Source: CAIZQW01 sp942493055 | GTDB taxonomy: Bacteria > Verrucomicrobiota > Kiritimatiellia > RFP12 > UBA1067 | Assembly: GCA_942493055.1 (NCBI GenBank) | Contig: OW818680.1 | Coordinates: forward strand, 1,426,001-1,490,000 | Reading direction: 5' to 3' | Length of the DNA stretch: 64,000 nt | In this document: piece by piece, positions 44,901-53,112 of the stretch | Position numbering within the stretch: the stretch's first letter is position 1 | How the letters are laid out: the number at the start of each line of letters is the position of its first letter | Position numbers and translations under genes: made by a program | Notes under the pieces: model-generated | Databases searched by the model: none | What the model was told of the DNA's origin: nothing | Seen by the model: the letters and a program-made list of their open reading frames with translations, nothing else

Positions 44901-45122
44901 GTCCTTACCCACTGTCTTCAGGACCTCAACTTGATATGCCGTCTGGCTCAGATTTTTTGCAGAGGTCTCTGTTACGAGGAGTTTCCAGCTCAACCGTGGA
45001 GCGAGACAGTCCAGCCCGACAGGGTCTTTCAGATATTCAACGGTCAATGCCTCCGGCGCCTTGACCGCTGCGCCATACGTCCAACCACTCAGCAAGAGTG
45101 CTAACAGTGTCATGCTCTTCAT
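41991..45122 (-). CDS. GH78 alpha-L-rhamnosidase, long form
   Basis: This 1043-residue exported GH78 enzyme has a signal peptide (~1-19) and an N-terminal Ig-like domain (VEYLKDPVGLDCLAPRLSWKL). An additional jelly-roll module (~160-270) precedes the standard accessory domain (TLHITGVGFYEASLNGLRIG). The catalytic barrel carries GYPTDCPHREKNGWTGDAH, whose Asp/Glu residues match the family active site. Length is close to well-studied long GH78 enzymes. AAGGAG lies about ten bases upstream of the ATG. It converges with the paralog 2 gene, only five bases apart. It likely acts with the shorter GH78 at 25696-27990 on different rhamnosides. Confidence 0.94.
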   Translation of the reverse strand: MKSMTLLALLLSGWTYGAAVKAPEALTVEYLKDPVGLDCLAPRLSWKLLVTETSAKNLSQTAYQVEVLKTVGKDHAVVWDSGKVLSAQSLNVVYAGAPLVSSGRYAWRVRVWTPGDETPSAWSIPATWVMGLVKPDDWNAKWIGANEVTRPDFDMAGAKWIYGANAKKGSFEKVFNAPAIPAGKVALLALAGDETFDVQINGKEAVKTWGHLNSPKQMRFVDVTSLVKPGENKITAVVQSKKGGHAGFIAALRFPDGASMVTDTSWSQVTKTADIDATPHGKIERRIEAVSPAFEKAFTVKKNLAEATLHITGVGFYEASLNGLRIGKKVLDPVPTKFDTRVLYSTYDLTQQLKVGDNLLNVLLGHGWYDVRAVAVWNFDNAPWRNFPRMIAQLELVYADGTKELVCTDKSWRQVASPLGFDCIREGEVIGLQPDKSLDLSKTVIMAEEVPGPGGKLVAEALPPSVIVQEIKPKAVRKIADGVWGVDFGQNMAGWIRLSIKGQGRGDVLTIRYGERQAADGRVDIKPLNAHFRYPASSLLLPGGGFQVDRFVCDGAAKQTYEPRFTYNGFQYAEISGLHTLSVEDVVACVVQTDFKSSGSFTCSHELINKLQEAIVWAYRSNFANGYPTDCPHREKNGWTGDAHLAAELAMYNFQNTAAYEKWIQDMMDEQRPDGNVAAIVPTSGWGYEWGNGPAWDSALVIIPWTLYVYQGDMRLLEKAYPAMAKYVEYMGSRAKDYIASHGLSDWTPVETKTPTEVTSTGYYYLDVQILARAAEALGKAEDAKKYAALAEQIKGAYNQKLYKGEGVYSIGSQTAQSCALHQGFVPAAERAKVETKLAEVVEKNQAYPDFGILGSKYIFRSLSEAGRSDLAFAMATKDDKKSYGAWIRRGATTLWEDWGDGASRNHIMFGDVSAWWYQTLAGIRLADTVCAVASKNNPRTIAFKQLVIAPVPVQGLEWVKAQHDSPYGLIRVSWKKDNGMFRLDIDVPVNTTAIVCLPVKPDTKGVVFADAIKAESLRGRMTFTIGSGHYKAECPLGELMMR

Positions 45123-45345
45123 ACCCTACTCTCCTTATTGAATCACCTGTGGACATCGCGAACGGAACATAAGAATGACGCCCCTACAATTCTGGCGTGA
45201 GTATAACAGACGCACCTGTGCCTGTCATGCCGTAAAAACAATTCCGCAACAATTATCCCACTATTTTCCTACACAAGCGCCACACGAATGTGATAAATTA
45301 ACTCCATTACACATTATAAACTCAACAACCCGGTAGCTCATTAAA

Positions 45346-46569
45346 ATGAATTTTTGGAAAGATACTTACCCGCTCATTATCTCCTGCGCCCGTGGACTTG
45401 TCCCAGTGACAACCACTGAATTGACACAGATGGGCTATGACATCATCGACACCACAGACACCTACGTCGTGATCCGCGGCAACATGCGCGACATGATGCG
45501 CCTGAATCTCCACTTGCGTACAGCCCATCGCGTCTTGGCCCCCTTGCTCCGAGGCAATTGCCGCCATTTGCGTGAACTGTATGATTTGGTCTATTCCATT
45601 GAATGGGAAAATTTACTGGAGGCCGACGGCTATTTCACCGTCAACTCGATAGTCCGCAACGACACGATCCAGGATACGCGCATGCCCTCGCTCAAGACGA
45701 AGGACGCCATTGCCGACCGGATGCGCAGCATCTGCGGCGGCCGTCCGGATTCCGGGCGTGAAACGCATGGCGCAGCCATCTTTGTCTATTGGCAGGACAC
45801 GGAACTCACCATCTACCAGGACACAACCGGCGAACCGCTCTCCAAGCGCGGCTACCGTAAACTCCCGGGCATGGCGCCCATGCAGGAGACCCTTGCCGCC
45901 GGCTGTGTGCTGGCCTCGGGCTGGGATGGCAAGACGCCCTTTGTCTCGCCGATGTGCGGCAGCGGAACGCCTGCCATCGAGGCGGCGCTGATCGCGATGA
46001 ACCGCGCGCCGGGCAGCTTTAAGAGTCACTTCGCCTTCATGGCGGTAAAAGGCTACCGGATAACAATCCCCGGGGAGCGCGCAGGGACAAGCGTGCGCCA
46101 GCGCTTCGGCGCATCCCCGGAACAGATCTGGAAGGATATGGTGGCCACGGCGCACGCGAATGAAAACACGACGGGCTTGCCGCCGATCATCGCGACGGAC
46201 ATCGACCACGAAGCAGTCGAGACCGCGCACGACAATGCCATCGCAGCAGGCGTTGCCCAGCATATCACCTTTAACACCTGTGACTTCGCCTCAACACGCC
46301 TTCCCCCTCCCCCTGGCACCATCTTCCTGAATCCGGAATACGGCGAGCGCCTGGGCAGCGGAACAGACCTCGAACCGCTCTATAGTCGCATCGGCGATTT
46401 CTTCAAGCAGAAGTGTACGGGGTATACCGGTTGCGTGCTGACAGGCAACATGGAGATGTCCCGCAAGATCGGTCTGCGCTCCATCAAGCGTATTCCCTTC
46501 TTCAACGGACCCATTGAATGCCGCATGGTTGTGTTTGACCTCTACGAAGGGAGCAGCGAAGAGACATGA
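45346..46569 (+). CDS. THUMP-domain class I SAM-dependent rRNA methyltransferase
   Basis: This 407-residue enzyme of the RlmL/YcbY N-terminal type (COG0116) is predicted to make an N2-methylguanosine in RNA. The N-terminal ferredoxin-like and THUMP region covers ~1-165. SAM motif I is MCGSGTPAIEAA (~203). The target-amine motif is NPEYGERLG (~329), whereas most relatives read NPPYG, so Pro is replaced by Glu. It overlaps the nucleoside kinase start by four bases (46566-46569). The site modified in rRNA cannot be fixed without comparison. Confidence 0.9.
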   Translation: MNFWKDTYPLIISCARGLVPVTTTELTQMGYDIIDTTDTYVVIRGNMRDMMRLNLHLRTAHRVLAPLLRGNCRHLRELYDLVYSIEWENLLEADGYFTVNSIVRNDTIQDTRMPSLKTKDAIADRMRSICGGRPDSGRETHGAAIFVYWQDTELTIYQDTTGEPLSKRGYRKLPGMAPMQETLAAGCVLASGWDGKTPFVSPMCGSGTPAIEAALIAMNRAPGSFKSHFAFMAVKGYRITIPGERAGTSVRQRFGASPEQIWKDMVATAHANENTTGLPPIIATDIDHEAVETAHDNAIAAGVAQHITFNTCDFASTRLPPPPGTIFLNPEYGERLGSGTDLEPLYSRIGDFFKQKCTGYTGCVLTGNMEMSRKIGLRSIKRIPFFNGPIECRMVVFDLYEGSSEET

Positions 46570-48230
46570 AGGCCGTCACAGTCGTTTACAATGGACAGTC
46601 GCCGGTCGTGGTATCAGCCGGCACCCAGCTTCGTGACATTGTACCGTCCGTAGATAAAAATGGACTCCCTGTGTTGGGCGTGATCGCCAACAACATGGTG
46701 TTCAGCCTCAACCAGACCTTGGTGACTGACGCGACGCTCACCACGCTGACCCTTGCAGATGAACAGGGATGGACCATTTATCGTGCCTCTTTGAGTTTTT
46801 TGATGGCAAAAGCTGCGCACGAACTTTTTCCGGCCTGCGAATGCCGTGTACGGAACTCCATCGGGCCAGGGCTCTATTGCACCGTGGGATGGCCAAACCT
46901 GATTGAACATGAGCTTGCCGAGCATGTCCACAAATTAAAAACAGCCATGATGAACATGGTGCAGCAGGACTTGCCCATCACCTACGACGTGGTTTCGTAC
47001 GAAGCGGCGGTCAACTGTTTTAAAGAGACGCAACAGACGGATAAGTTAAACTTGCTTGAGCACCGGAATCCGCCCACCGTCTGCATGACGTGCTGCGGCG
47101 AGTTTCGAGATTTGAGTCAGACTGCGCTTGTCCCCCGGACAGGGCTGCTCAAGCTCTTTGACGTGGTTCCGCATGCGGAAGGCTTTGTCCTCAACGTACC
47201 TGCAATGGAGTCTCCGAACGAACTCAAGCCTGTATCCCCTTACGAACGGCTCTTCGATGTCTACCGCGAACATATCGCCTGGGGGAAGATTGTCGGCATC
47301 ACGACCGTAGGCCAGTTGAACCAGGCCATTCTTGAAAAGCGCGCTGCAGATTTTGTTCAGACCATCGAAGCGCTCCACAACCGGAAGCTGGCGCAGATTG
47401 CCGACCGCATTGTGAACCAAACCCCGCGCGTCAAGCTCGTCTTATTGGCAGGGCCCTCTTCCGCCGGAAAGACGACCACCGCCAAGCGCCTCATCACACA
47501 CCTGCGCGTGAGCGGCCTCAACCCCCTGCTGATCTCCACGGATAACTATTTCCTGGGTGATGCGCTCAACCCCAGAGACGAAAGCGGCAATCTTGACTAC
47601 GAGCATATCGAAGCCATGGATCTTCCGCGCCTTAACAACGACCTCCTTCGGCTGATGAAGGGCGAGGCCGTGAAGATGCGCTCCTTTGACTTCAAGACAA
47701 AGACAGGCTTCGAACAAGAGCGCTTCACCCGACTCTTCACAAACGGCATCATTGTGATGGAGGGCATCCACAGTCTCAATCCGCGCCTGACTGCAGATGT
47801 TCCGCGCGAAGACAAATTCCTGATCTATCTCAATACGCTGACGCAACTGGGCATCGACAGCAGCAACCGCATCTCGACCAACGACACGCGCATTATCCGC
47901 CGCCTGGTCCGTGACTACCAGCAGCGCAACCGCAGTGCGCTTCAAACGCTGCGGCTCTGGAAATCGGTCGCACGGGGTGAACAACGGTGGATCTACCCCT
48001 TCCAGAACCTCGCCGACGCGGTCTTCAACTCCGCGCTCGACTACGAACTGGCTGTCCTGAAGCCCTTTGCCTCCCCCCTGCTCAATCAAGTGAAGTCCTG
48101 GGACAAGGAATACCTCGAGGCCCGCCGCCTCTCCGGCATGCTCCACAACTTCTCGGCGCTCAGTCCGAATGTGGTCCCCAGCGACTCCATCCTGCGCGAA
48201 ACCATCGGCAACAGCATCCTCGAGTACTAA
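46566..48230 (+). CDS. TGS-domain nucleoside (uridine) kinase
   Basis: This 554-residue protein starts with a TGS-like domain (~1-62) and a region resembling the second N-terminal domain of threonyl-tRNA synthetase (YRASLSFLMAKAAHELFP). A uridine-kinase/phosphoribulokinase P-loop kinase follows: LAGPSSAGKTTTAKR (~294) and DNYF in LISTDNYFLGDALN. The architecture matches a family usually annotated as nucleoside or uridine kinase, thought to phosphorylate pyrimidine nucleosides. The start overlaps the methyltransferase stop (ATGA). The tRNA-synthetase-like front half may bind nucleotides or RNA, but its role is unknown. Confidence 0.9.
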   Translation: MKAVTVVYNGQSPVVVSAGTQLRDIVPSVDKNGLPVLGVIANNMVFSLNQTLVTDATLTTLTLADEQGWTIYRASLSFLMAKAAHELFPACECRVRNSIGPGLYCTVGWPNLIEHELAEHVHKLKTAMMNMVQQDLPITYDVVSYEAAVNCFKETQQTDKLNLLEHRNPPTVCMTCCGEFRDLSQTALVPRTGLLKLFDVVPHAEGFVLNVPAMESPNELKPVSPYERLFDVYREHIAWGKIVGITTVGQLNQAILEKRAADFVQTIEALHNRKLAQIADRIVNQTPRVKLVLLAGPSSAGKTTTAKRLITHLRVSGLNPLLISTDNYFLGDALNPRDESGNLDYEHIEAMDLPRLNNDLLRLMKGEAVKMRSFDFKTKTGFEQERFTRLFTNGIIVMEGIHSLNPRLTADVPREDKFLIYLNTLTQLGIDSSNRISTNDTRIIRRLVRDYQQRNRSALQTLRLWKSVARGEQRWIYPFQNLADAVFNSALDYELAVLKPFASPLLNQVKSWDKEYLEARRLSGMLHNFSALSPNVVPSDSILRETIGNSILEY

Positions 48231-48405
48231 GGCCTGCTACAAGCCGTCGCGTCGCGCCACTTTGTCGCACCTGAAGGTGCTTTATTGTCCATCCGGACGG
48301 GGCGGAAAATATAGCGCCACTGCAATACCTCTTCAATACGGCCACAATGTATTGTGACCCTACATTGGCACACGCTATGCTACATGTTTTTCGTCCATTA
48401 TGGAC

Positions 48406-48413
48406 AAGGAGGA
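48406..48413 (+). promoter_or_regulatory. strong ribosome-binding site fixing the HtrA start
   Basis: AAGGAGGA ends five bases before the ATG at 48419. It selects that start over an in-frame ATG 24 codons upstream, which would place a charged segment before the signal peptide. Confidence 0.85.
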
Positions 48414-48418
48414 CTATT

Positions 48419-49864
48419 ATGAAACGATTACATCTATTATCCGTTATAACCGTGACAACCTTGTTGCTGACTGGGGCGCGCATGGCGAATGGTGCGGACA
48501 GCGACTTCCGAAAGGGCTTTTCCGGCGTAGCCGCCAAGGCGAGGCCTGCGGTTGTCTTCATTCAGGTTGAAAAACAGGTCGCCATGGGCGGCGCCCAGAT
48601 GTTCTTTAACAACCCGCATGATCTTTTTGATGACGAGATTCTGGAGCGGTTTGGCATACCGCGCGGCAATAATCGCAGACTGCCGCAACGCCGCCAGCCC
48701 CAGCAGATGTTCAAGCAGACCGGACAGGGCTCGGGCTTCCTCATTAGCAAGGACGGCTTTATCCTGACCAACACGCACGTCGTCGGAGACGCTGAAAAAA
48801 TCACCGTACGCCTCATGGACGGACGCGAGTTCCTTGCCAAGCGCATTGGCGCGGACAGCAAGACGGAAGTCGCACTCATCAAGATCGATGGGAAAGACTT
48901 ACCCTTCCTCTCCATCGGTGACTCGGCCAAGCTGGAGATCGGCGAGTGGGTGATTGCGATTGGCAATCCCTTCGGCCTCAAGGAGACCCTGACAGTCGGC
49001 GTCGTCAGTGCCAAGGGGCGCAACAACATGGGGATTACCGACTACGAAGACTTCATCCAGACCGATGCGGCCATCAATCCCGGCAACTCGGGCGGCCCGC
49101 TCCTGAACATCGACGGAGACGTGATCGGCATCAACACCGCGATCTTCAGCCAGAACGGCGGCTACATGGGCATCGGCTTCGCCGTACCGATTGATATGGC
49201 CATGCAGGTCAAGGATCAACTCGTCTCGCACGGCAAGGTGACGCGCGGCTATATCGGCATCTACATGAATCCCGTGGAGCTGAATGAACAGATGGCTCAA
49301 TCCTTCGGGTACAAAGAAAAGAGCGGCGTCCTGATTGCCGACATTCAAAAGGATGGCCCCGCTGACAAGGCAGGCCTTCTGAGCGGCGACATCATCATGG
49401 AACTGAACGGCAAGAAGATCGAAGACCCGGCGACCTTCCGCAGGACCATCTCAACGATCGCGCCGTCGCAGAAGGCAAAACTGCTGATCTTCCGCGATGG
49501 CAAGACGAAGACCGTGACCGTGACCGTTGAAGCGCTTCCCGATGATGCTGGACAGGACGACCCTGCGGAGCCCAAGGAGGGATCACTTGAAAAATATGGT
49601 TTGCAGATTCAGAACTTGACCCCTGAGCTTGCGAAACGGTTCCAGTTTGATACGGAAGAGGGCATCATCATCTCCGAGGTTGAGCAAGGCTCGCCTGCGG
49701 CAGAGGCGGGGTTGCAACCTGGCATGCTGATTATCGAGGTCAACCGTAAAAAGGTGAGCACGACAAACCAGCTCATGGCTGAGCTGAAGAAGGCTGATAA
49801 ACGGCTCCTGCTGCGCGTCAAGAACGAACGCGGCACCTTCTTCGTCACGCTCAAGGCCGATTAA
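48419..49864 (+). CDS. HtrA/DegP-family periplasmic serine protease with two PDZ domains
   Basis: This 481-residue Do-type protease works in envelope protein quality control. The signal peptide ends near ANGAD (~26). The protease domain has H120 (LTNTHVVGD) and nucleophile S224 (NPGNSGGPL). At the position of the catalytic Asp in DegP, the sequence reads KTEVALIKI, giving E150 instead of Asp. Two PDZ domains follow (~250-360 and ~385-480). The LA loop is rich in Arg and Gln (NNRRLPQRRQPQQMF). It stands alone on the plus strand, and its stop overlaps the end of the convergent OppF-like gene by four bases. Confidence 0.94.
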   Translation: MKRLHLLSVITVTTLLLTGARMANGADSDFRKGFSGVAAKARPAVVFIQVEKQVAMGGAQMFFNNPHDLFDDEILERFGIPRGNNRRLPQRRQPQQMFKQTGQGSGFLISKDGFILTNTHVVGDAEKITVRLMDGREFLAKRIGADSKTEVALIKIDGKDLPFLSIGDSAKLEIGEWVIAIGNPFGLKETLTVGVVSAKGRNNMGITDYEDFIQTDAAINPGNSGGPLLNIDGDVIGINTAIFSQNGGYMGIGFAVPIDMAMQVKDQLVSHGKVTRGYIGIYMNPVELNEQMAQSFGYKEKSGVLIADIQKDGPADKAGLLSGDIIMELNGKKIEDPATFRRTISTIAPSQKAKLLIFRDGKTKTVTVTVEALPDDAGQDDPAEPKEGSLEKYGLQIQNLTPELAKRFQFDTEEGIIISEVEQGSPAAEAGLQPGMLIIEVNRKKVSTTNQLMAELKKADKRLLLRVKNERGTFFVTLKAD

Positions 49865-50646
49865 TCCCTTCTCTTCAACCCACGGTCAACATCAGGAACC
49901 GCCGCAAGGAGCGTCCGGGTATACGCATGCTGAGGATGATCCATCACCTCGGCTGCGATACCCGTTTCAACGAATTGGCCTTGGTACATGACAGCTACGC
50001 GATCGCAGATATTTCGGACAACGGCCAAGTCATGGGAAATCAGGATGACCGCCAGATTCAGCTCCGTCTGAAGGGTACGGATCAAATTGAGAATGCGTGC
50101 CTGCACAGAGACATCCAAGGCGCTCACCGGCTCATCCGCAATAATCAAGCGCGGCTCCAATGCCAGGCAGCGTGCTATGCTGACGCGCTGGCACTGTCCG
50201 CCGCTCATCTCACGCGGATACGCATGGAGCAGATCCGAGGGCAGCCCCACACGGTCGAGCAACTCCATCACACGCTGCTGAATCTGATCCGCAGGACGCA
50301 TCCGATGGACGCTCAAGATCTCCTCAAGCACCTGCTGCACCGTCATCCGTGGATTCAGGGAGCCCACAGCATCCTGGAAGATCATCTGCACCGACCGCCG
50401 ATACGCTTTAAACTGAGAAGCCCCCATCTGAAGGACATCACGCCCATCAAAGCGCATCTGCCCGGAAGCGGGCGGATGGAGGCCGATAATCGTTTTGGCC
50501 AGGGATGTCTTGCCGCAGCCGCTCTCGCCGACAATACCGAACGATTGACCGGCATCCACTGAAAAGGAGACATCATTCACCGCAATAAAGGGCGCCTGCC
50601 CGCGAACCGGATACGCCACACTTACGTTTTTCACGCTAAACAACAT
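49861..50646 (-). CDS. OppF/DppF-like ABC transporter ATP-binding protein
   Basis: This 261-residue ATPase energises a peptide/nickel-type importer. Walker A is GESGCGKTS (40-48), the Q-loop is MIFQDAVGSLNPRMT, the signature is MSGGQCQRVSIARCL, Walker B is IIADEPVSALD and the switch is ISHDLAVV. The usual C-terminal oligopeptide extension is present but short (HPQHAYTRTLLAAVPDVD). No OppD, OppC or binding protein is adjacent, which is unusual. Its partner may be the permease at 29159-30391 or a set outside the window. Confidence 0.92.
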   Translation of the reverse strand: MLFSVKNVSVAYPVRGQAPFIAVNDVSFSVDAGQSFGIVGESGCGKTSLAKTIIGLHPPASGQMRFDGRDVLQMGASQFKAYRRSVQMIFQDAVGSLNPRMTVQQVLEEILSVHRMRPADQIQQRVMELLDRVGLPSDLLHAYPREMSGGQCQRVSIARCLALEPRLIIADEPVSALDVSVQARILNLIRTLQTELNLAVILISHDLAVVRNICDRVAVMYQGQFVETGIAAEVMDHPQHAYTRTLLAAVPDVDRGLKRRD

Positions 50647-50720
50647 TCCTGATCCTCTCCTCGTTCCATGACGCGCAACAATACTGAATTGCGCACAGAC
50701 ACGTCAAGCCCATTCACCCG

Positions 50721-52442
50721 CTATTCCGCCTGCACACCGACACGATAGAAGCGGGACGTACTCGCAGGACGCACATCCACATATTCCGTAGGGCTGGCAG
50801 TACTGAGCAGATTTGAAACAACGGGGGTAAAAGCGAGCGGCGAGGCAAGGGCTTCAGCACTTTCAATCCAATACCGCTTGCCGGGCACACTCTGCCAGCT
50901 GACGCGGAAGTTTCCATTGGTCAAGAGCGTCACAGCCCCTTCGAACTGAAGCAGTGAAAATGTATTCGTGGGATTGGTTCCAGCGAACCACTCCTCCCAG
51001 TTGGTCATCCGGTCAGCGTCGGCATCCGCATTGTCAGCCGAACCATTCGTGGTTAACCCATGCTCAAGAAGCCACTCCTCCGGAATAACACGGGCTGCTG
51101 CCTGCGCGAGATTCAAACGTCCTCCTGTGACGCAGAGGCCCGTAAACGCATCACTCCTCTCAGCAGTATCCAGGATAATCTGCTTCACCTGTCTCCAATC
51201 AAGCTGCGGATTCAGTGAATAAAGAAGCGCACAGGCGCCCGAAACATGGGGCACCGCCATGGAGGTGCCAGTAGCCCGTCCATAAATCCCCAAACTCGTA
51301 CACGTGAGAATGTTCGTCCCTGGCGCGGCAAGATCCACGGATAGCGCGCCAACGTTCGAATGGTTCGCCCGCCCCCCTTTTTCATCAAAGGACATGACCG
51401 AAATGATATTCGTTGAGTCATAGCAGGCAGGATAGACCGGATGCTCGTCAATGTTGATCCCGTTTTCATTGCCAGCAGGAAAGATGCACAGCACGCCTGC
51501 TTGCCCAGCCGCTTCAAGGGCTCTGCTTATTCCCGGATCATACGTACCCGCCCCTGTCCCCCAAGAACAATTCAGAATCTTGGCTTCCTTTGCGACTGCA
51601 TATTCGATGCACTGGACCGCCCCTTCGGTGGTTCCGCTGGTTGACTGCATAAACTTAAGAGCCATGAGGCTCACATTCCAGCAGACACCTGAAATACCCA
51701 CGCCATTATTTCCAACTGCCCCAATAATTCCTGCGCAAGCAGTCCCATGCCCATAATTATCTAAGGGGTCACCATCATTATTAAAAACATCAATCCCGTG
51801 CACGTCATCAATAAACCCATTGTTATCATCATCAATGCCATTATTGGGGGTCTCACCCGGATTCCGCCACATGTTGGCAGCGAGGTCCTCATGGGTGTAC
51901 CGTATTCCTGAATCAATCACAGCGACAATGACATGGGTGCTCCCCATTGTTCGCCCCCAGGCTTTCAGGGCCCGGATATCGATACCGGAAACAGCCCCCG
52001 CCACCTGCCCCGTATTATTCATATTCCATTGCTGGGCAAAGAACGTGTCATTCGGAACGGATTGCGCTCGGTAAATGTAATTGGGCTGAGCAAAGCGGAT
52101 GCCCTTTTCTGCCTTGAACCGGGCCCAGGCCCCGGACACGGAGAGTCCCGGAGGCAGCTTGACTGAAACCAGCCCCGGCACCAGTTTAAATTCATGCCGA
52201 AGCGTTGCCCCGCAAACCGTCTTCAGCACTCTTGCCCGCGAAGCGCGCTCAGGGAGCGTCTTGTCAAAACAGACCAGCATCTCATCGGGACGATACTCCG
52301 CAGGCTCCGGGAGCGGGATCAGGGATTGCGAAGCCGGCGCAAACGAGCTTGACACGTCCTGCGCAATCAAACCTCCAGCCTGCAGGATGAAGGCCAGCAC
52401 CATCCTGTATAAAAACGACACCCTTGAGAGATTTCTATTCAT
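50721..52442 (-). CDS. S8 subtilisin-like serine protease, exported
   Basis: This 573-residue protease has a signal peptide (~1-27) and an inhibitor-type propeptide (~50-122, ending FAQPNYIYR). The S8 catalytic domain follows: D177 (VIDSGI), H232 (GHGTACAG) and S394 (GTSMAVPHVSG), all intact. The C-terminal ~110 residues contain a Ca-type DADADRMTNWEEWFAGTNP segment and a small beta domain, as in several PVC secreted proteins, possibly for attachment. Calcium-type motif DDDNNGFIDD (~204-213) lies in the catalytic domain. No operon partner is visible. Confidence 0.93.
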   Translation of the reverse strand: MNRNLSRVSFLYRMVLAFILQAGGLIAQDVSSSFAPASQSLIPLPEPAEYRPDEMLVCFDKTLPERASRARVLKTVCGATLRHEFKLVPGLVSVKLPPGLSVSGAWARFKAEKGIRFAQPNYIYRAQSVPNDTFFAQQWNMNNTGQVAGAVSGIDIRALKAWGRTMGSTHVIVAVIDSGIRYTHEDLAANMWRNPGETPNNGIDDDNNGFIDDVHGIDVFNNDGDPLDNYGHGTACAGIIGAVGNNGVGISGVCWNVSLMALKFMQSTSGTTEGAVQCIEYAVAKEAKILNCSWGTGAGTYDPGISRALEAAGQAGVLCIFPAGNENGINIDEHPVYPACYDSTNIISVMSFDEKGGRANHSNVGALSVDLAAPGTNILTCTSLGIYGRATGTSMAVPHVSGACALLYSLNPQLDWRQVKQIILDTAERSDAFTGLCVTGGRLNLAQAAARVIPEEWLLEHGLTTNGSADNADADADRMTNWEEWFAGTNPTNTFSLLQFEGAVTLLTNGNFRVSWQSVPGKRYWIESAEALASPLAFTPVVSNLLSTASPTEYVDVRPASTSRFYRVGVQAE

Positions 52443-52548
52443 TTAACTGCCTATGAGTGTATCACGTCCCCTGTCAGAGAGACAATCTTGGAGTATTTTT
52501 TTCTATTTCCGGCTTGCGCATTTCAGGGTTTCATAGCATAGTATCACC

Positions 52549-53103
52549 ATGAAAAATTTAATCTATCCACTCTTGGCATTTTTTGTTGTTGTTTTTGCTG
52601 GATGCAAGTACAGCCCCGTAGACTATCCTTATTTCACTGTCGAAAAATCGGGACTGAACTGGGTTGAAATCCGCCAGTATGAAACCGGTGGACGTCAGAA
52701 CCGTGTCCGCATGCGCATTGACGGAAATGGCATTGTTACCGTACGCGACGGCACAAGCGCATTGGTCGGAAATACCTTTGCTGCAAACATCACCCACGAA
52801 AACTGGGAGGATATCCGCGAAAATCGCATCACCATTCCAGAAGAGGACACCGTGCTTATTTATCAGTCCCTGGTCGATGCAGGACTTTTCTACAGGCCGC
52901 AGGTGATCCCCTACGTTACTGAAGTGCCCACCTTGTCCACAAATGAAACAAGCCTTGTTTATGTCACAGCCAATATCAACAACAAGACCGTCGGCTCATC
53001 GGAACCCGTCGCGGAACCTGTACTCCTGGAGCGTTTGAAACTGCTGGTCCTCACCTTTTATAAACCCCGTCCCCTTCGCAAAAAAAGCCCGCCCACCTTT
53101 TAA
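52549..53103 (+). CDS. hypothetical lipoprotein
   Basis: This 184-residue protein has a clear lipoprotein signal: a hydrophobic run followed by VFAGC, so the cysteine at residue 19 should be acylated. The mature part looks like a beta-rich domain (GLNWVEIRQYETGGRQNRVRM) and ends with a basic tail (RPLRKKSPPTF). No family is recognised. It precedes the next secreted protein by nine bases on the same strand, and the two probably form an operon with the ABC-F gene. Confidence 0.75.
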   Translation: MKNLIYPLLAFFVVVFAGCKYSPVDYPYFTVEKSGLNWVEIRQYETGGRQNRVRMRIDGNGIVTVRDGTSALVGNTFAANITHENWEDIRENRITIPEEDTVLIYQSLVDAGLFYRPQVIPYVTEVPTLSTNETSLVYVTANINNKTVGSSEPVAEPVLLERLKLLVLTFYKPRPLRKKSPPTF

Positions 53104-53112
53104 TCCTTTTTT

